From: Brevibacillus sp042683565
Lineage (GTDB): Bacteria; Bacillota; Bacilli; Brevibacillales; Brevibacillaceae
Assembly: GCF_042683565.1 (NCBI RefSeq)
Contig: NZ_JBHUJW010000043.1
Span: 310,001 to 374,000, forward strand
Direction: 5' to 3'
Length of the DNA stretch: 64,000 bases
The number at the start of each line of letters is the position of its first letter. Positions within the stretch are counted from its first letter, which is position 1. This document shows positions 15,772 to 24,866 of the stretch, piece after piece. A program made the position numbers and the translations under genes. The notes under the pieces are model-generated. The model saw only the letters and a program-made list of their open reading frames with translations, was not told where the DNA came from and did no database searches.

Positions 15772-16665
15772 ATGCGCCAACAATATTCATTAGTAGCGGT
15801 CGTCACACATTGGACAGAACAAGCCGTCGTTTTTGACTTTTACCAGGAGACGAGATGCGAGAAGGCCGACCGGGATTTGCTCAAGCACCAGGCGGTTCTG
15901 CCTCGGCACTACTTTGACTATTTACTTCATTCGGGGGTGATGGAGATAGAATGCGATCCACCGTATATCTCCGCCCAGGTGCAGCCTGCTTCCATCGGGA
16001 TGAACATTCGTTCACTGGGGAGTTCCGTTTTGTTTGACATGTGTTTCGCCCCGCAGACGTATAAATTGTGGCAGAACACAGACGCCGTTTTGGAAGAACT
16101 TTCGCTGCCCGCCGACACCTTTGAAGAATACGTCTATCGGCTGGGTGCGATCAGCCGATTCCGTTACTTGGGGCGAGTCGATGATCCGGTCGTGGCTACC
16201 CAGTTGGGCGAAAATGACATGATTGAATTCAAACGCGACTTTTTGTTGTCGAAAAGCGGGATTATCAAGACGATTGTGGCGTTTGCCAATTCAAACAACG
16301 GAAATCTGTTTCTAGGCATTACGGATGAAGGGGTCATCACGGGAATCAACCACGAGATCGAACAGTACGGCGACCCGGACAAATACATTCTGGCGATCAC
16401 TCAGTACATTCAGGACAAGACTTCGCCGCTGCTCTCGCCATTCCCGAAGATCTCCCTGAAAAAAGTAGGGGATCAATACGTCGTCGCCATCTTCGTGGAA
16501 GTCGCATCCGAACTGATTTGCGGTTTGGACAAGAATGGAGAAAAATACGTCGTCATCCGCACGAACAATCGCTCTGTTATCGTCAAGGACCCGCATCAAA
16601 TCGGCGAAATATACGTGAAACGAAAACTTGGCAGTGAAATCAGCCGTCGATTGGGACTTCTGTAG
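15772..16665 (+). CDS. AlbA_2/Schlafen-like domain protein with unassigned N-terminal half
   Basis: 297 residues. The C-terminal half (about 145-290) is an AlbA_2 (Schlafen AlbA_2) domain: IEFKRDF, then IIKTIVAFANSNNGNLFLGI, TDEGVITGI, and the late VVIRTNNRS segment. Such domains bind nucleic acids or nucleotides; some Schlafens cleave tRNA. The N-terminal half (1-140) is not recognised; it has no membrane helix. The helicase or winged-helix domains often fused to AlbA_2 are absent. It is the first gene after a terminator. The start is supported only by a weak purine-rich site (GAGGGAAA). Confidence 0.78.
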   Translation: MRQQYSLVAVVTHWTEQAVVFDFYQETRCEKADRDLLKHQAVLPRHYFDYLLHSGVMEIECDPPYISAQVQPASIGMNIRSLGSSVLFDMCFAPQTYKLWQNTDAVLEELSLPADTFEEYVYRLGAISRFRYLGRVDDPVVATQLGENDMIEFKRDFLLSKSGIIKTIVAFANSNNGNLFLGITDEGVITGINHEIEQYGDPDKYILAITQYIQDKTSPLLSPFPKISLKKVGDQYVVAIFVEVASELICGLDKNGEKYVVIRTNNRSVIVKDPHQIGEIYVKRKLGSEISRRLGLL

Positions 16666-16706
16666 CATCATCAGACAGATTCCACGCAATGAGGGAGGAT
16701 TGCTGC

Positions 16707-17765
16707 ATGAAATCGTCTTTACGTGCCTGCCTGCTGACCATCGTGGTGGCATGCATGGTAGTGACTGGTTGCGCGCAAAATACCAAAATTACGGAAGCAG
16801 ACATGAAGAACCGTATCGAAACCGAGCTGGATACGGTGGAACGGGTCAGCGTCATGTCGACAGATGGGCAGGAAGTGTCACTGGACTTGCGCTTGTTTCT
16901 CAGCGAGCTTCACGGGCAAGGAAAAGACTTGCAGTTGTCCGACGAGCCGCTGAAGCAAGAGGATGTGAAATTCACCCTTGTCCTGTATCGCAAGCAACTT
17001 GCTCCGCTCGTGGTTTCGGTAGGCGAGAAAGCCAGTCAGTTCGGCGAAAGCACGTATCGCGGACCGGGAGCTATTACCTTCTATCAATGGATTCACCGTC
17101 TGACCGGCAAAGGGCTGATGGCCTTGCAGGAGGACAGCATCTTGCTGAATGCCGACGACTTGTCCGAATCGCGGACACTGTCGCTGGAGGAGGCAGGCTA
17201 CATCCAGAAAGTGCTTAGGGAAGCAGTGCCGGAGAGCGACAAGAATGAAGACCAGCAGCCGCTCTATCCTCACTATCGACTGCGGATCAACTCTGGCGAA
17301 AGACCGATGGAGGTGACGGTGCTCACGCCCACGCTCATTTCGGTTCCCTTTGGCCGGGATACGCATTACTTTCAGGTCGATGGCACGTTGTTCTCTCGCT
17401 TGACCGAATATTTGGTCCCCCGCGAAATGACAAGCGATCCGATCGAAAAACTTTTCAAGGCAACGAATATCCGCGTCGATGCGAGCGGGCAGATGCCAGT
17501 TGACAATATTGATCTTGATGTCACCCAGAGCACAGTCGAGCAGGGGCTTGCCCATCAGACTGTCAGGCTGCTGAAGACAGGCGTACCGCTCCCGCAACCG
17601 CCGCAGCAGAGCGGGCTCGTGCAGTACAAGCTGCATTTTCGGGTAAGCGGAGAAGAGCGGACGGTCACTTTCTACTCTCTGTATTTTCAAATCGATGATC
17701 AGTGGTACAGCCATAATCAATTACAAAAAACGATTTGGAAATGGATTGCCTCTGCACAAAAGTAA
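16707..17765 (+). CDS. Lipoprotein of unknown function
   Basis: 352-residue lipoprotein: signal peptide with core ACLLTIVVACMVV and lipobox VTGC, Cys22 being the expected lipidation site. The mature part is soluble, beta-rich and polar, with no recognised domain. The ATG at 16707 follows GAGGGAGGA; an earlier in-frame start at 16689 would spoil the signal peptide. LspA (10071) could process it. It begins 41 bp after the AlbA_2 gene and may be cotranscribed with it. Confidence 0.82.
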   Translation: MKSSLRACLLTIVVACMVVTGCAQNTKITEADMKNRIETELDTVERVSVMSTDGQEVSLDLRLFLSELHGQGKDLQLSDEPLKQEDVKFTLVLYRKQLAPLVVSVGEKASQFGESTYRGPGAITFYQWIHRLTGKGLMALQEDSILLNADDLSESRTLSLEEAGYIQKVLREAVPESDKNEDQQPLYPHYRLRINSGERPMEVTVLTPTLISVPFGRDTHYFQVDGTLFSRLTEYLVPREMTSDPIEKLFKATNIRVDASGQMPVDNIDLDVTQSTVEQGLAHQTVRLLKTGVPLPQPPQQSGLVQYKLHFRVSGEERTVTFYSLYFQIDDQWYSHNQLQKTIWKWIASAQK

Positions 17766-17876
17766 GGAATGTCTCATGAACTTGATCCATTATGGTCACG
17801 ATAAAGAGAACAATATGACTACCACTTTTGCAAATTTTGTCGTAGAATAGTTACTGTTGCACTGAAAGTGGCGGTG

Positions 17877-17904
17877 TTGACTGGAACAGTCATTTGTTTA
17901 TGAA
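17877..17904 (+). promoter_or_regulatory. Possible SigA promoter for sucCD
   Basis: TTGACT (17877-17882) and TATGAA (17899-17904) with a 16-bp spacer. Two small dyads overlap it, TGACT-ggaac-AGTCA and GAATC-agtcat-GATTC (17902-17917), which could be operator or RNA hairpins. The -10 is weak. Confidence 0.45.
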
Positions 17905-17951
17905 TCAGTCATGATTCCTGCCGATCTTTATCTGCCATAGGAGGATGGAGA

Positions 17952-19112
17952 ATGAACATTCATGAGTATCAAGGTAAAGAGATACTTAAGCAGTACGGTG
18001 TGAAAGTTCCCGAAGGTCGCGTAGCTTTCACAGTGGATGAAGCTGTAGAGGCGGCAAAAGAACTTGGCACACAAGTCGTTGTAGTAAAAGCGCAAATTCA
18101 CGCTGGCGGCCGCGGTAAAGCGGGTGGCGTGAAAGTGGCAAAAAATCTGGATGAAGTTCGTACATATGCCCAGGAAATTCTCGGCAAGGTACTGGTTACT
18201 CATCAGACCGGTCCAGAAGGCAAAGAAGTAAAACGCCTTCTGATTGAACAAGGCTGCGACATTAAAAAAGAATACTACGTAGGCGTGGTTGTAGACCGTG
18301 CAACTGGAAGCGTAGTCATGATGGCGTCCGAAGAGGGCGGTACGGAGATCGAAGAAGTAGCAGCAAAAACTCCGGAAAAAATCTTCAAGGAAGTCATTGA
18401 TCCTGTGACAGGCCTGAACGCTTTCCAAGCTCGCCGCCTGGCATATGCGATCAACATTCCAAAAGAGCTGATCAACAAAGCAGCCAAGTTCATGATGAGC
18501 TTGTACCAAGCTTTTGTAGAAAAAGATTGCTCCATCGCGGAAATTAACCCACTGGTTGTAAGCGGCGACGGTGAAGTCATGGCTCTCGACGCCAAACTGA
18601 ACTTCGACAGCAACGCGCTGTACCGTCACCCTGAGATCGTGGCGCTGCGCGACCTGGATGAAGAAGACGAAAAAGAAATCGAAGCGTCCAAATACGACCT
18701 GTCCTACATCGCACTCGATGGCAACATCGGTTGCATGGTAAACGGTGCTGGTCTGGCGATGGCTACGATGGACATCGTGAAATTCTACGGCGGAGATCCG
18801 GCAAACTTCCTCGATGTTGGCGGCGGTGCTACCGAAGAGAAAGTAACCGAAGCGTTCAAGATCATCCTGCGCGATGAAAAAGTAAAAGGCATTTTCGTCA
18901 ACATCTTCGGCGGCATCATGAAGTGTGACGTCATTGCAAACGGTGTGGTAAACGCTGCAAAACAAATCAAACTGGACAAACCGCTGGTCGTTCGCCTCGA
19001 AGGTACGAACGTAGACCTTGGCAAGAAAATCCTCAACGAGTCCGGTTTGAACATCGTAGCTGCTGAATCCATGGCAGACGGCGCTGAAAAAATCGTATCT
19101 TTGGTGAAGTAA
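17952..19112 (+). CDS. sucC: Succinyl-CoA synthetase (ADP-forming) beta subunit
   Basis: TCA-cycle enzyme: succinyl-CoA + ADP + Pi to succinate + CoA + ATP. At 386 residues it has the standard length. The ATP-grasp domain starts MNIHEYQGKEILKQYGVKVP and includes KAQIHAGGRGKAGGVK. The C-terminal CoA-ligase part has DVGGGATEEKV and FGGIMKCD. Codon use is optimised, as for an abundant enzyme. TAGGAGGATGG precedes the ATG. Confidence 0.98.
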   Translation: MNIHEYQGKEILKQYGVKVPEGRVAFTVDEAVEAAKELGTQVVVVKAQIHAGGRGKAGGVKVAKNLDEVRTYAQEILGKVLVTHQTGPEGKEVKRLLIEQGCDIKKEYYVGVVVDRATGSVVMMASEEGGTEIEEVAAKTPEKIFKEVIDPVTGLNAFQARRLAYAINIPKELINKAAKFMMSLYQAFVEKDCSIAEINPLVVSGDGEVMALDAKLNFDSNALYRHPEIVALRDLDEEDEKEIEASKYDLSYIALDGNIGCMVNGAGLAMATMDIVKFYGGDPANFLDVGGGATEEKVTEAFKIILRDEKVKGIFVNIFGGIMKCDVIANGVVNAAKQIKLDKPLVVRLEGTNVDLGKKILNESGLNIVAAESMADGAEKIVSLVK

Positions 19113-19155
19113 GTCTGGCAGTCAGATACGTAAAAAAAGGTGGGAAAAATACGCG

Positions 19156-20058
19156 ATGAGTATTCTCGTTAATAAAAATACAAAAGTCATTACACAAGGG
19201 ATTACGGGTGCAACTGGTCTGTTCCACACTCGCGGAGCCGTTGAATACGGTACACAAATGGTGGGCGGTGTAACACCTGGTAAAGGCGGCACCGAAGTTG
19301 ACGGTATTCCGATTTTCAATACGGTAGCAGAAGCAGTCGAAAAAACTGGCGCGAATGCGTCCGTTATCTACGTAGCTCCTCCTTTCGCAGCTGACGCGAT
19401 CATGGAAGCGGTAGACGCTGAACTGGATCTGGTAATCTGCATCACCGAAGGTATCCCGGTTCTGGACATGGTCAAAGTAAAACGCTACATGGAAGGCAAG
19501 AAAACCAAGCTGATCGGTCCAAACTGCCCTGGCGTCATCACTCCGGGCGAGTGCAAAATCGGTATCATGCCTGGCTACATCCATACCCCGGGTAAAGTGG
19601 GTATCGTATCCCGCTCCGGTACCTTGACTTATGAAGCGGTACACCAAACTTCCACTCGCGGCATTGGCCAATCCACTGCTGTCGGTATCGGTGGAGACCC
19701 TGTAAAAGGGATGGAATTCATCGACGTCCTGAAAATGTTCAACGAAGACCCGGATACCGAAGCTGTTATCATGATCGGTGAAATCGGCGGTACGGCTGAA
19801 GAAGAAGCAGCTGAATGGATCGCTGCAAACATGAAAAAACCGGTAGTAGGCTTCATCGGCGGACAAACTGCGCCTCCAGGAAAACGCATGGGCCATGCTG
19901 GTGCGATCATCTCCGGCGGTAAAGGTACTGCTGCTGAAAAAATCGCGAAGCTCGAAGCATGCGGTGTGCGCGTAGCGAAAACACCTGCTGTGATTGGCGA
20001 AACACTCGTTGAGGTGCTGAAAGAACGCGGCATGCTCGACAAAGTGATGAGCAAATAA
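19156..20058 (+). CDS. sucD: Succinyl-CoA synthetase alpha subunit
   Basis: Partner of SucC; it carries CoA binding and the phosphohistidine. The 300 residues begin MSILVNKNTKVITQGITG. The N-terminal Rossmann domain is followed by IGPNCPGVI, and the active-site histidine lies in KRMGHAGAI (His247). It has a GGTGGG ribosome site and is closed by a strong terminator. Confidence 0.98.
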   Translation: MSILVNKNTKVITQGITGATGLFHTRGAVEYGTQMVGGVTPGKGGTEVDGIPIFNTVAEAVEKTGANASVIYVAPPFAADAIMEAVDAELDLVICITEGIPVLDMVKVKRYMEGKKTKLIGPNCPGVITPGECKIGIMPGYIHTPGKVGIVSRSGTLTYEAVHQTSTRGIGQSTAVGIGGDPVKGMEFIDVLKMFNEDPDTEAVIMIGEIGGTAEEEAAEWIAANMKKPVVGFIGGQTAPPGKRMGHAGAIISGGKGTAAEKIAKLEACGVRVAKTPAVIGETLVEVLKERGMLDKVMSK

Positions 20059-20072
20059 GCCTGATTGGAACG

Positions 20073-20113
20073 AAAAGGCGGACAAGCTGCGACTTGTCTG
20101 CCTTTTCTTTTTG
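20073..20113 (+). terminator. Strong terminator after sucCD
   Basis: The long arms AAAAGGCGGACAAG and CTTGTCTGCCTTTT contain one wobble, with a CTGCGA loop and a TTTTCTTTTTG tail. Confidence 0.92.
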
Positions 20114-20180
20114 AACGCCCTGCTGTCTTTCGCTACAATAGCTCTCGAAACTGCCTGTGTATGGGCGGCAAAGGAAGGCG

Positions 20181-21284
20181 ATGGAAGACATGCAGGAAAG
20201 AGACTGGCTGTACGTGTTGAGCCTGGTCCCCGGATTGGGAAGGAAACGGATTCGCAGCTTGTACGAAAGGTACGGATCTTTTGCGGACGCTGTAAAGGAC
20301 TGGCCGTCGCTGGAAAGAGCGTGGAAGCTTCCGGCGAAGGTATCCGAGCAAATTTGCCAACATATAAAGGAAGAAAAAGCGCGAATTCTTGTCGAACAAA
20401 GGGAGAAAAACAGCTGCCAATATCTTTGCTTTTTTGACAGCGACTACCCGGACCAGTTGCGTCACATCCCCGATTTTCCGCTCGTCCTCTTCTGCAAGGG
20501 GGATACTGCCTTGCTGCATCAACCCTCCATCGGCGTTGTAGGCTCACGCAAGCCTACTCCGTACGGTAGAGCATGCTGTGCCCATCTGGTCAAGGAACTG
20601 GCGCAGCACGGGCTAGTGATCGTATCCGGGCTGGCGCAAGGGATCGACGGCGAAGCGCATCAGAGCGCTTTGCAGGCGGGAGGCAAGACCGTGGGGGTCC
20701 TTGGATGCGGGATCGATCAAGTCTATCCTGCGGGTCACCGCGCATTGTACCGGAAAATAGAGTCTTTGGGCCTACTTGTTTCCGAATATCCGCCAGGCAC
20801 ACCGCCTTTGCCGGGGCTGTTTCCGGAGCGTAACCGGATTATCAGCGGGCTTTGTCTGGGGATCGTAGTGGTGGAGGGAGCGGAAAAGAGCGGGTCGTTA
20901 GTGACGGCCGATTGTGCCCTCGAGCAAGGGAGAGATGTTTTTGCGGTTCCTGGCTCGATTTTTTCATCTGTGAGCGCAGGCCCGCATAACTTGATCAAAC
21001 AAGGTGCAAAGCTAGTAACATCAAGTGCTGATGTGCTTGAGGAATGGAGCCATCTGCTGCCGATCCGGGAAGCGGCATGCACGCGTGCTGACGTGGCGGA
21101 GGAAACGCTCGATGAGTGGGAAAGGGCCGTTCTGGAAGCCGTGACTCCCGAGGGTACTCATCAGGACGAATTGACGGTTCGACTCTCTCCGGAGGCAAGG
21201 CCAATGTTGCATCGAAGTCTTTTGCAGCTGGAAGCAAAAGGAAAGATTGTCTGCCTGCCTGGTGGGTATTTTGCAAAGCGGTAA
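20181..21284 (+). CDS. dprA: DNA-processing protein DprA (Smf)
   Basis: Loads RecA onto incoming single-stranded DNA during transformation. About 367 residues: an N-terminal helical SAM-like part (VPGLGRKRIRSLYERYGSF), the Rossmann core with VGSRKPTPYG, IVSGLAQGID, VLGCGIDQVYP and ERNRIISG, and a C-terminal winged-helix (about 300-365). The start is uncertain. ATGs at 20157, 20181 and 20190 are in frame; AAGGAAGG at 20171-20178 fits 20190 best by spacing, while 20181 gives the usual length. Confidence 0.93.
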   Translation: MEDMQERDWLYVLSLVPGLGRKRIRSLYERYGSFADAVKDWPSLERAWKLPAKVSEQICQHIKEEKARILVEQREKNSCQYLCFFDSDYPDQLRHIPDFPLVLFCKGDTALLHQPSIGVVGSRKPTPYGRACCAHLVKELAQHGLVIVSGLAQGIDGEAHQSALQAGGKTVGVLGCGIDQVYPAGHRALYRKIESLGLLVSEYPPGTPPLPGLFPERNRIISGLCLGIVVVEGAEKSGSLVTADCALEQGRDVFAVPGSIFSSVSAGPHNLIKQGAKLVTSSADVLEEWSHLLPIREAACTRADVAEETLDEWERAVLEAVTPEGTHQDELTVRLSPEARPMLHRSLLQLEAKGKIVCLPGGYFAKR

Positions 21285-21318
21285 GGCTACTTCCTTCTCC
21301 CTAACTCCTTGTGAGTGT

Positions 21319-21347
21319 TTGACAAATCGGATAAGCATATTTAATAA
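21319..21347 (+). promoter_or_regulatory. SigA promoter for topA
   Basis: A consensus TTGACA (21319-21324), a 17-bp spacer and TAATAA (21342-21347). This is one of the best promoter matches in the window. Confidence 0.8.
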
Positions 21348-21382
21348 TAGGGAAGATTCATTACGAGAAGGGGAGGAAAAAA

Positions 21383-23461
21383 ATGGCTGACACGCTCGTT
21401 ATCGTAGAATCCCCTGCGAAAGCGAAAACCATCGGAAAATATCTGGGCAGCAAATACATTGTCAAAGCATCGATGGGTCATGTGCGCGATCTCCCGAAAA
21501 GCCAAACGGGTGTAGACGTTTCACGCGGCTTTGAACCCAAATACATAACGATTCGCGGCAAGGGCGATATTCTGAAGTCGCTGAAGGATGCCGCCAAAAA
21601 AGTGAAGAAAGTCTATCTGGCGGCCGACCCGGATCGCGAAGGGGAAGCAATCGCCTGGCATCTGGCGCAGTACCTGGGGCTGGATTTGAACCAGCCGCTG
21701 CGCGTCGTCTTTAATGAAATTACGAAGGATGCCATCAAGGAAGCCTTCAAACATCCGCGCCATATCAACATGGATCTGGTGAACGCCCAGCAGGCGCGCC
21801 GTATTCTGGACCGATTGGTAGGGTACAACATCAGCCCGATCCTGTGGAAAAAAGTGCGCAAAGGATTGAGTGCCGGCCGCGTGCAATCGGTCACGGTCAA
21901 GCTCATCATGGACCGCGAACGGGAAATTCAGCAGTTCATTCCGGAAGAATACTGGACGATCTCAAGTAAGCTGATCAGCAACGGAAAAGTATTTGAAGCG
22001 AAGTTTTACGGCTATGGGGAAGAGAAGGCGGAGCTGAAGTCCGAGGCGGACGTTCAGGAAGTATACAAGCGGATGGCAGGTCAGCCGTACGTCGTGCAAA
22101 AGGTGACCAAGCGCGAGCGAAAGCGCAATCCTGCGCCGCCGTTCACCACCAGCTCGCTGCAGCAGGAAGCCGCTCGCAAGCTGAACTTCCGCACCGCCAA
22201 GACTATGCGCATCGCCCAGGAGCTGTATGAGGGGATTGACGTAGGCGGCAAGGAAGGTGCGGTCGGTTTGATTACATACATGCGCACCGACTCGACCCGC
22301 ATTTCCGCGACAGCTCAGGAGGAAGCCAAAGAATACATACGGGAAAAATTTGGCGAGGAGTACATCTTGTCCGAGCCGCGCGCACAAGCGAAAAATGAAA
22401 ATGCGCAGGACGCCCACGAAGCAATCCGGCCGACAGCGGTCATGCGTACACCGGATGAAATCAAAGAGTTTTTGTCTCGGGACCAGCTGCGTCTCTACCG
22501 GCTGATTTGGGAGCGTTTCCTCGCCAGCCAGATGTCTTCCGCCGTGCTCGATACAATGAGTGTCGACATTGCTGCGGGCGAGGCGACCTTCCGTGCGACC
22601 GGTTCCAAGGTCAAGTTCCCCGGATTTATGAAGGTGTACATCGAAGGGAGCGATGACGGAACCGAAGAGGAGAGCTTCCTGCCCCCGATCGAGGAAGGGC
22701 AGGTTTTGGAACAGCAAGCGATCGAGCCGACCCAGCATTTCACGCAGCCGCCGCCGCGGTACTCCGAGGCGCGACTGGTGAAGACGCTGGAAGAGCTGGG
22801 CATCGGTCGGCCCTCTACATACGCACCTACACTGGAAACCGTCCAGAAGCGCGGATACGTCGCACTCGAAGAGAAACGCTTCGTGCCAACCGAGCTGGGT
22901 GAAATCGTCATCACGCTGATGGAAGAATTTTTTCCGGAGATTCTGGATGTGGAATTTACCGCCCACATGGAAAGCGACCTCGACAGTATCGAAGAAGGTG
23001 TCGCCAATTGGGTAGAAGTTCTGGATGCGTTTTACGCCGACTTTGCCAAGCGGGTAGCCTTCGCCGAAGAAGAAATGAAAGAGGTCGAGCTGAAGGATGA
23101 GGAATCGGACGAGAATTGTGAGCTGTGCGGCCGCGTCATGGTCTACAAGCTTGGCCGTTTCGGCAAGTTTCTCGCCTGCTCCGGATTCCCCGAGTGCCGC
23201 AATACCAAGCCAATTGTCAAAGAAACGGGAGTAGAATGCCCGCAATGTGAAACTGGAAAGATTATCGAACGTAAATCTAAGAAGAGCCGTATTTTTTACG
23301 GTTGCAACCGATATCCGGAGTGCGATTTTGTTTCGTGGGACAAACCGATTGCCAGACCTTGCCCGAAATGCTCCAGCATGCTGGTAGAAAAGAAACGCAA
23401 GAAGCAAGGCGTGAGTGTCGTTTGTACCAAATGCGACTACCAGGAAGAAGCAGATTCATGA
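21383..23461 (+). CDS. topA: DNA topoisomerase I (type IA)
   Basis: Relaxes negative supercoils. 692 residues. The TOPRIM domain begins LVIVESPAKAKTIGKYLG with the acidic DPDREGEA (about 76-83). The catalytic tyrosine is Tyr298 in GLITYMRTDSTRIS. Three C-terminal topo zinc ribbons are intact: CELC...CSGFPEC, CPQC...CNRYPEC and CPKC...CTKC. AGGGGAGGAA precedes the ATG. Confidence 0.98.
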   Translation: MADTLVIVESPAKAKTIGKYLGSKYIVKASMGHVRDLPKSQTGVDVSRGFEPKYITIRGKGDILKSLKDAAKKVKKVYLAADPDREGEAIAWHLAQYLGLDLNQPLRVVFNEITKDAIKEAFKHPRHINMDLVNAQQARRILDRLVGYNISPILWKKVRKGLSAGRVQSVTVKLIMDREREIQQFIPEEYWTISSKLISNGKVFEAKFYGYGEEKAELKSEADVQEVYKRMAGQPYVVQKVTKRERKRNPAPPFTTSSLQQEAARKLNFRTAKTMRIAQELYEGIDVGGKEGAVGLITYMRTDSTRISATAQEEAKEYIREKFGEEYILSEPRAQAKNENAQDAHEAIRPTAVMRTPDEIKEFLSRDQLRLYRLIWERFLASQMSSAVLDTMSVDIAAGEATFRATGSKVKFPGFMKVYIEGSDDGTEEESFLPPIEEGQVLEQQAIEPTQHFTQPPPRYSEARLVKTLEELGIGRPSTYAPTLETVQKRGYVALEEKRFVPTELGEIVITLMEEFFPEILDVEFTAHMESDLDSIEEGVANWVEVLDAFYADFAKRVAFAEEEMKEVELKDEESDENCELCGRVMVYKLGRFGKFLACSGFPECRNTKPIVKETGVECPQCETGKIIERKSKKSRIFYGCNRYPECDFVSWDKPIARPCPKCSSMLVEKKRKKQGVSVVCTKCDYQEEADS

Positions 23462-23491
23462 TCAGATTTCAAAGCTTGGAGGACTACCATC

Positions 23492-24805
23492 ATGACACAA
23501 CAGACGATCACCGTTGTGGGCGCCGGGCTGGCAGGAAGTGAAGCCGCCTGGCAAATCGCCCAGGCCGGTGTTCCCGTGAAGCTATACGAAATGCGCCCCA
23601 AAACACAGACACCGGCTCACCATACAGACAAGTTCGCCGAGCTGGTGTGCAGCAATTCATTGCGCGCCAATTCGCTGACGAACGCCGTGGGAGTATTAAA
23701 AGAGGAAATGCGTCGGTTGAACTCGGTCATCATCCGTGCAGCTGACCGTTGTGCCGTTCCTGCGGGCGGTGCGCTGGCGGTGGATCGCCACGAATTTTCG
23801 GAGTACGTCACAGAAGCGGTGCGCAACCATCCGTTGGTCGAAGTCGTCACGGAAGAAATCACGGAAATTCCGGAAGGGGTCGTTGTCATCGCGACTGGCC
23901 CTCTCACTTCGCCGGCCCTGTCTGAAAAACTGCGGGAGCTGACGGGAGAAGAGTACCTGTACTTTTACGACGCGGCTGCCCCCATCGTGGAAAAGGACTC
24001 CATCGACATGGAGAAAGTGTTCGTCGCGTCGCGTTACGACAAAGGAGAGGCGGCGTACCTGAACTGCCCGATGTCCGAAGAAGAATTCAACCGCTTCTAC
24101 GAAGAGCTGATCGCAGCGGAAGCCGCCCCGCTCAAGGAATTTGAGAAAGAAGTGTTCTTTGAAGGCTGCATGCCGATTGAAGTGATGGCCAAGCGGGGAC
24201 GCCAGACCATGTTGTTTGGCCCATTGAAGCCGGTAGGTCTGATTGATCCGCGAACAGGCAAAAAGCCTTATGCTGTGGTGCAGCTTCGCCAGGACAATGG
24301 TGCCGCAACCTTGTACAACATCGTAGGTTTTCAGACTCATTTGAAATGGCCGGAGCAAAAACGCGTGTTTTCCCTGATCCCTGGATTGGAAAACTGCGAG
24401 ATTGTGCGATACGGCGTCATGCACCGAAATACGTTTATCAACTCGCCCAAACTGCTGAAACCGACGTATCAGTATAAAGAACGCGAGACGTTGTTCTTTG
24501 CTGGACAGATGACCGGTGTCGAAGGCTACGTCGAGTCGGCCGCCTCGGGATTGCTTGCGGGTCTGAATGCAGCCCGGCTGGTCAAAGGAGAAGATTTGCT
24601 GATCCTCCCTCCGGAGACAGTCATGGGAAGTATGGCAAACTATATTACGACAGCAGATCCGAAGCATTTTCAGCCGATGAATGCGAACTTCGGACTTGTT
24701 CCGGAGTTGCCTGTGAGGATTCGCAACAAGCGGGAGAAGAACGAAAAACTCGCTGAACGAGCGCTAGATACAATTCAGAATTTTACACAAGAAAGACACA
24801 ATTAA
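23492..24805 (+). CDS. trmFO: Methylenetetrahydrofolate-tRNA-(uracil-54-C5)-methyltransferase TrmFO
   Basis: Flavoprotein that makes ribothymidine-54 in tRNA using methylene-THF and FAD. 437 residues. The FAD-binding start VVGAGLAGSEAAWQIA is at about residues 7-22; the GID family segments SNSLRAN and GQMTGVEGYVESAASGLLAG are both present. CTTGGAGGA precedes the ATG. It follows topA as in Bacillus. Confidence 0.97.
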   Translation: MTQQTITVVGAGLAGSEAAWQIAQAGVPVKLYEMRPKTQTPAHHTDKFAELVCSNSLRANSLTNAVGVLKEEMRRLNSVIIRAADRCAVPAGGALAVDRHEFSEYVTEAVRNHPLVEVVTEEITEIPEGVVVIATGPLTSPALSEKLRELTGEEYLYFYDAAAPIVEKDSIDMEKVFVASRYDKGEAAYLNCPMSEEEFNRFYEELIAAEAAPLKEFEKEVFFEGCMPIEVMAKRGRQTMLFGPLKPVGLIDPRTGKKPYAVVQLRQDNGAATLYNIVGFQTHLKWPEQKRVFSLIPGLENCEIVRYGVMHRNTFINSPKLLKPTYQYKERETLFFAGQMTGVEGYVESAASGLLAGLNAARLVKGEDLLILPPETVMGSMANYITTADPKHFQPMNANFGLVPELPVRIRNKREKNEKLAERALDTIQNFTQERHN

Positions 24806-24807
24806 CG

Positions 24808-24837
24808 TTGTAATCCGAATTTCTACTGTGGTACTAT
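24808..24837 (+). promoter_or_regulatory. Predicted extended -10 promoter for xerC-hslVU-codY
   Basis: TTGTAA (24808-24813), an 18-bp spacer and TACTAT (24832-24837) preceded by TGG, an extended -10. It begins just after the trmFO stop. Confidence 0.6.
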
Positions 24838-24866
24838 ATAGATGCTTCGAGGAGAGTGCATCCCAC

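Noticed and set aside
19033..20547. Minus-strand open frame (504 codons) opposite sucD and the start of dprA
   Set aside because: Shadow of the biased sucD codons; the translated sequence is His/Phe/Arg-rich and unlike a real protein.
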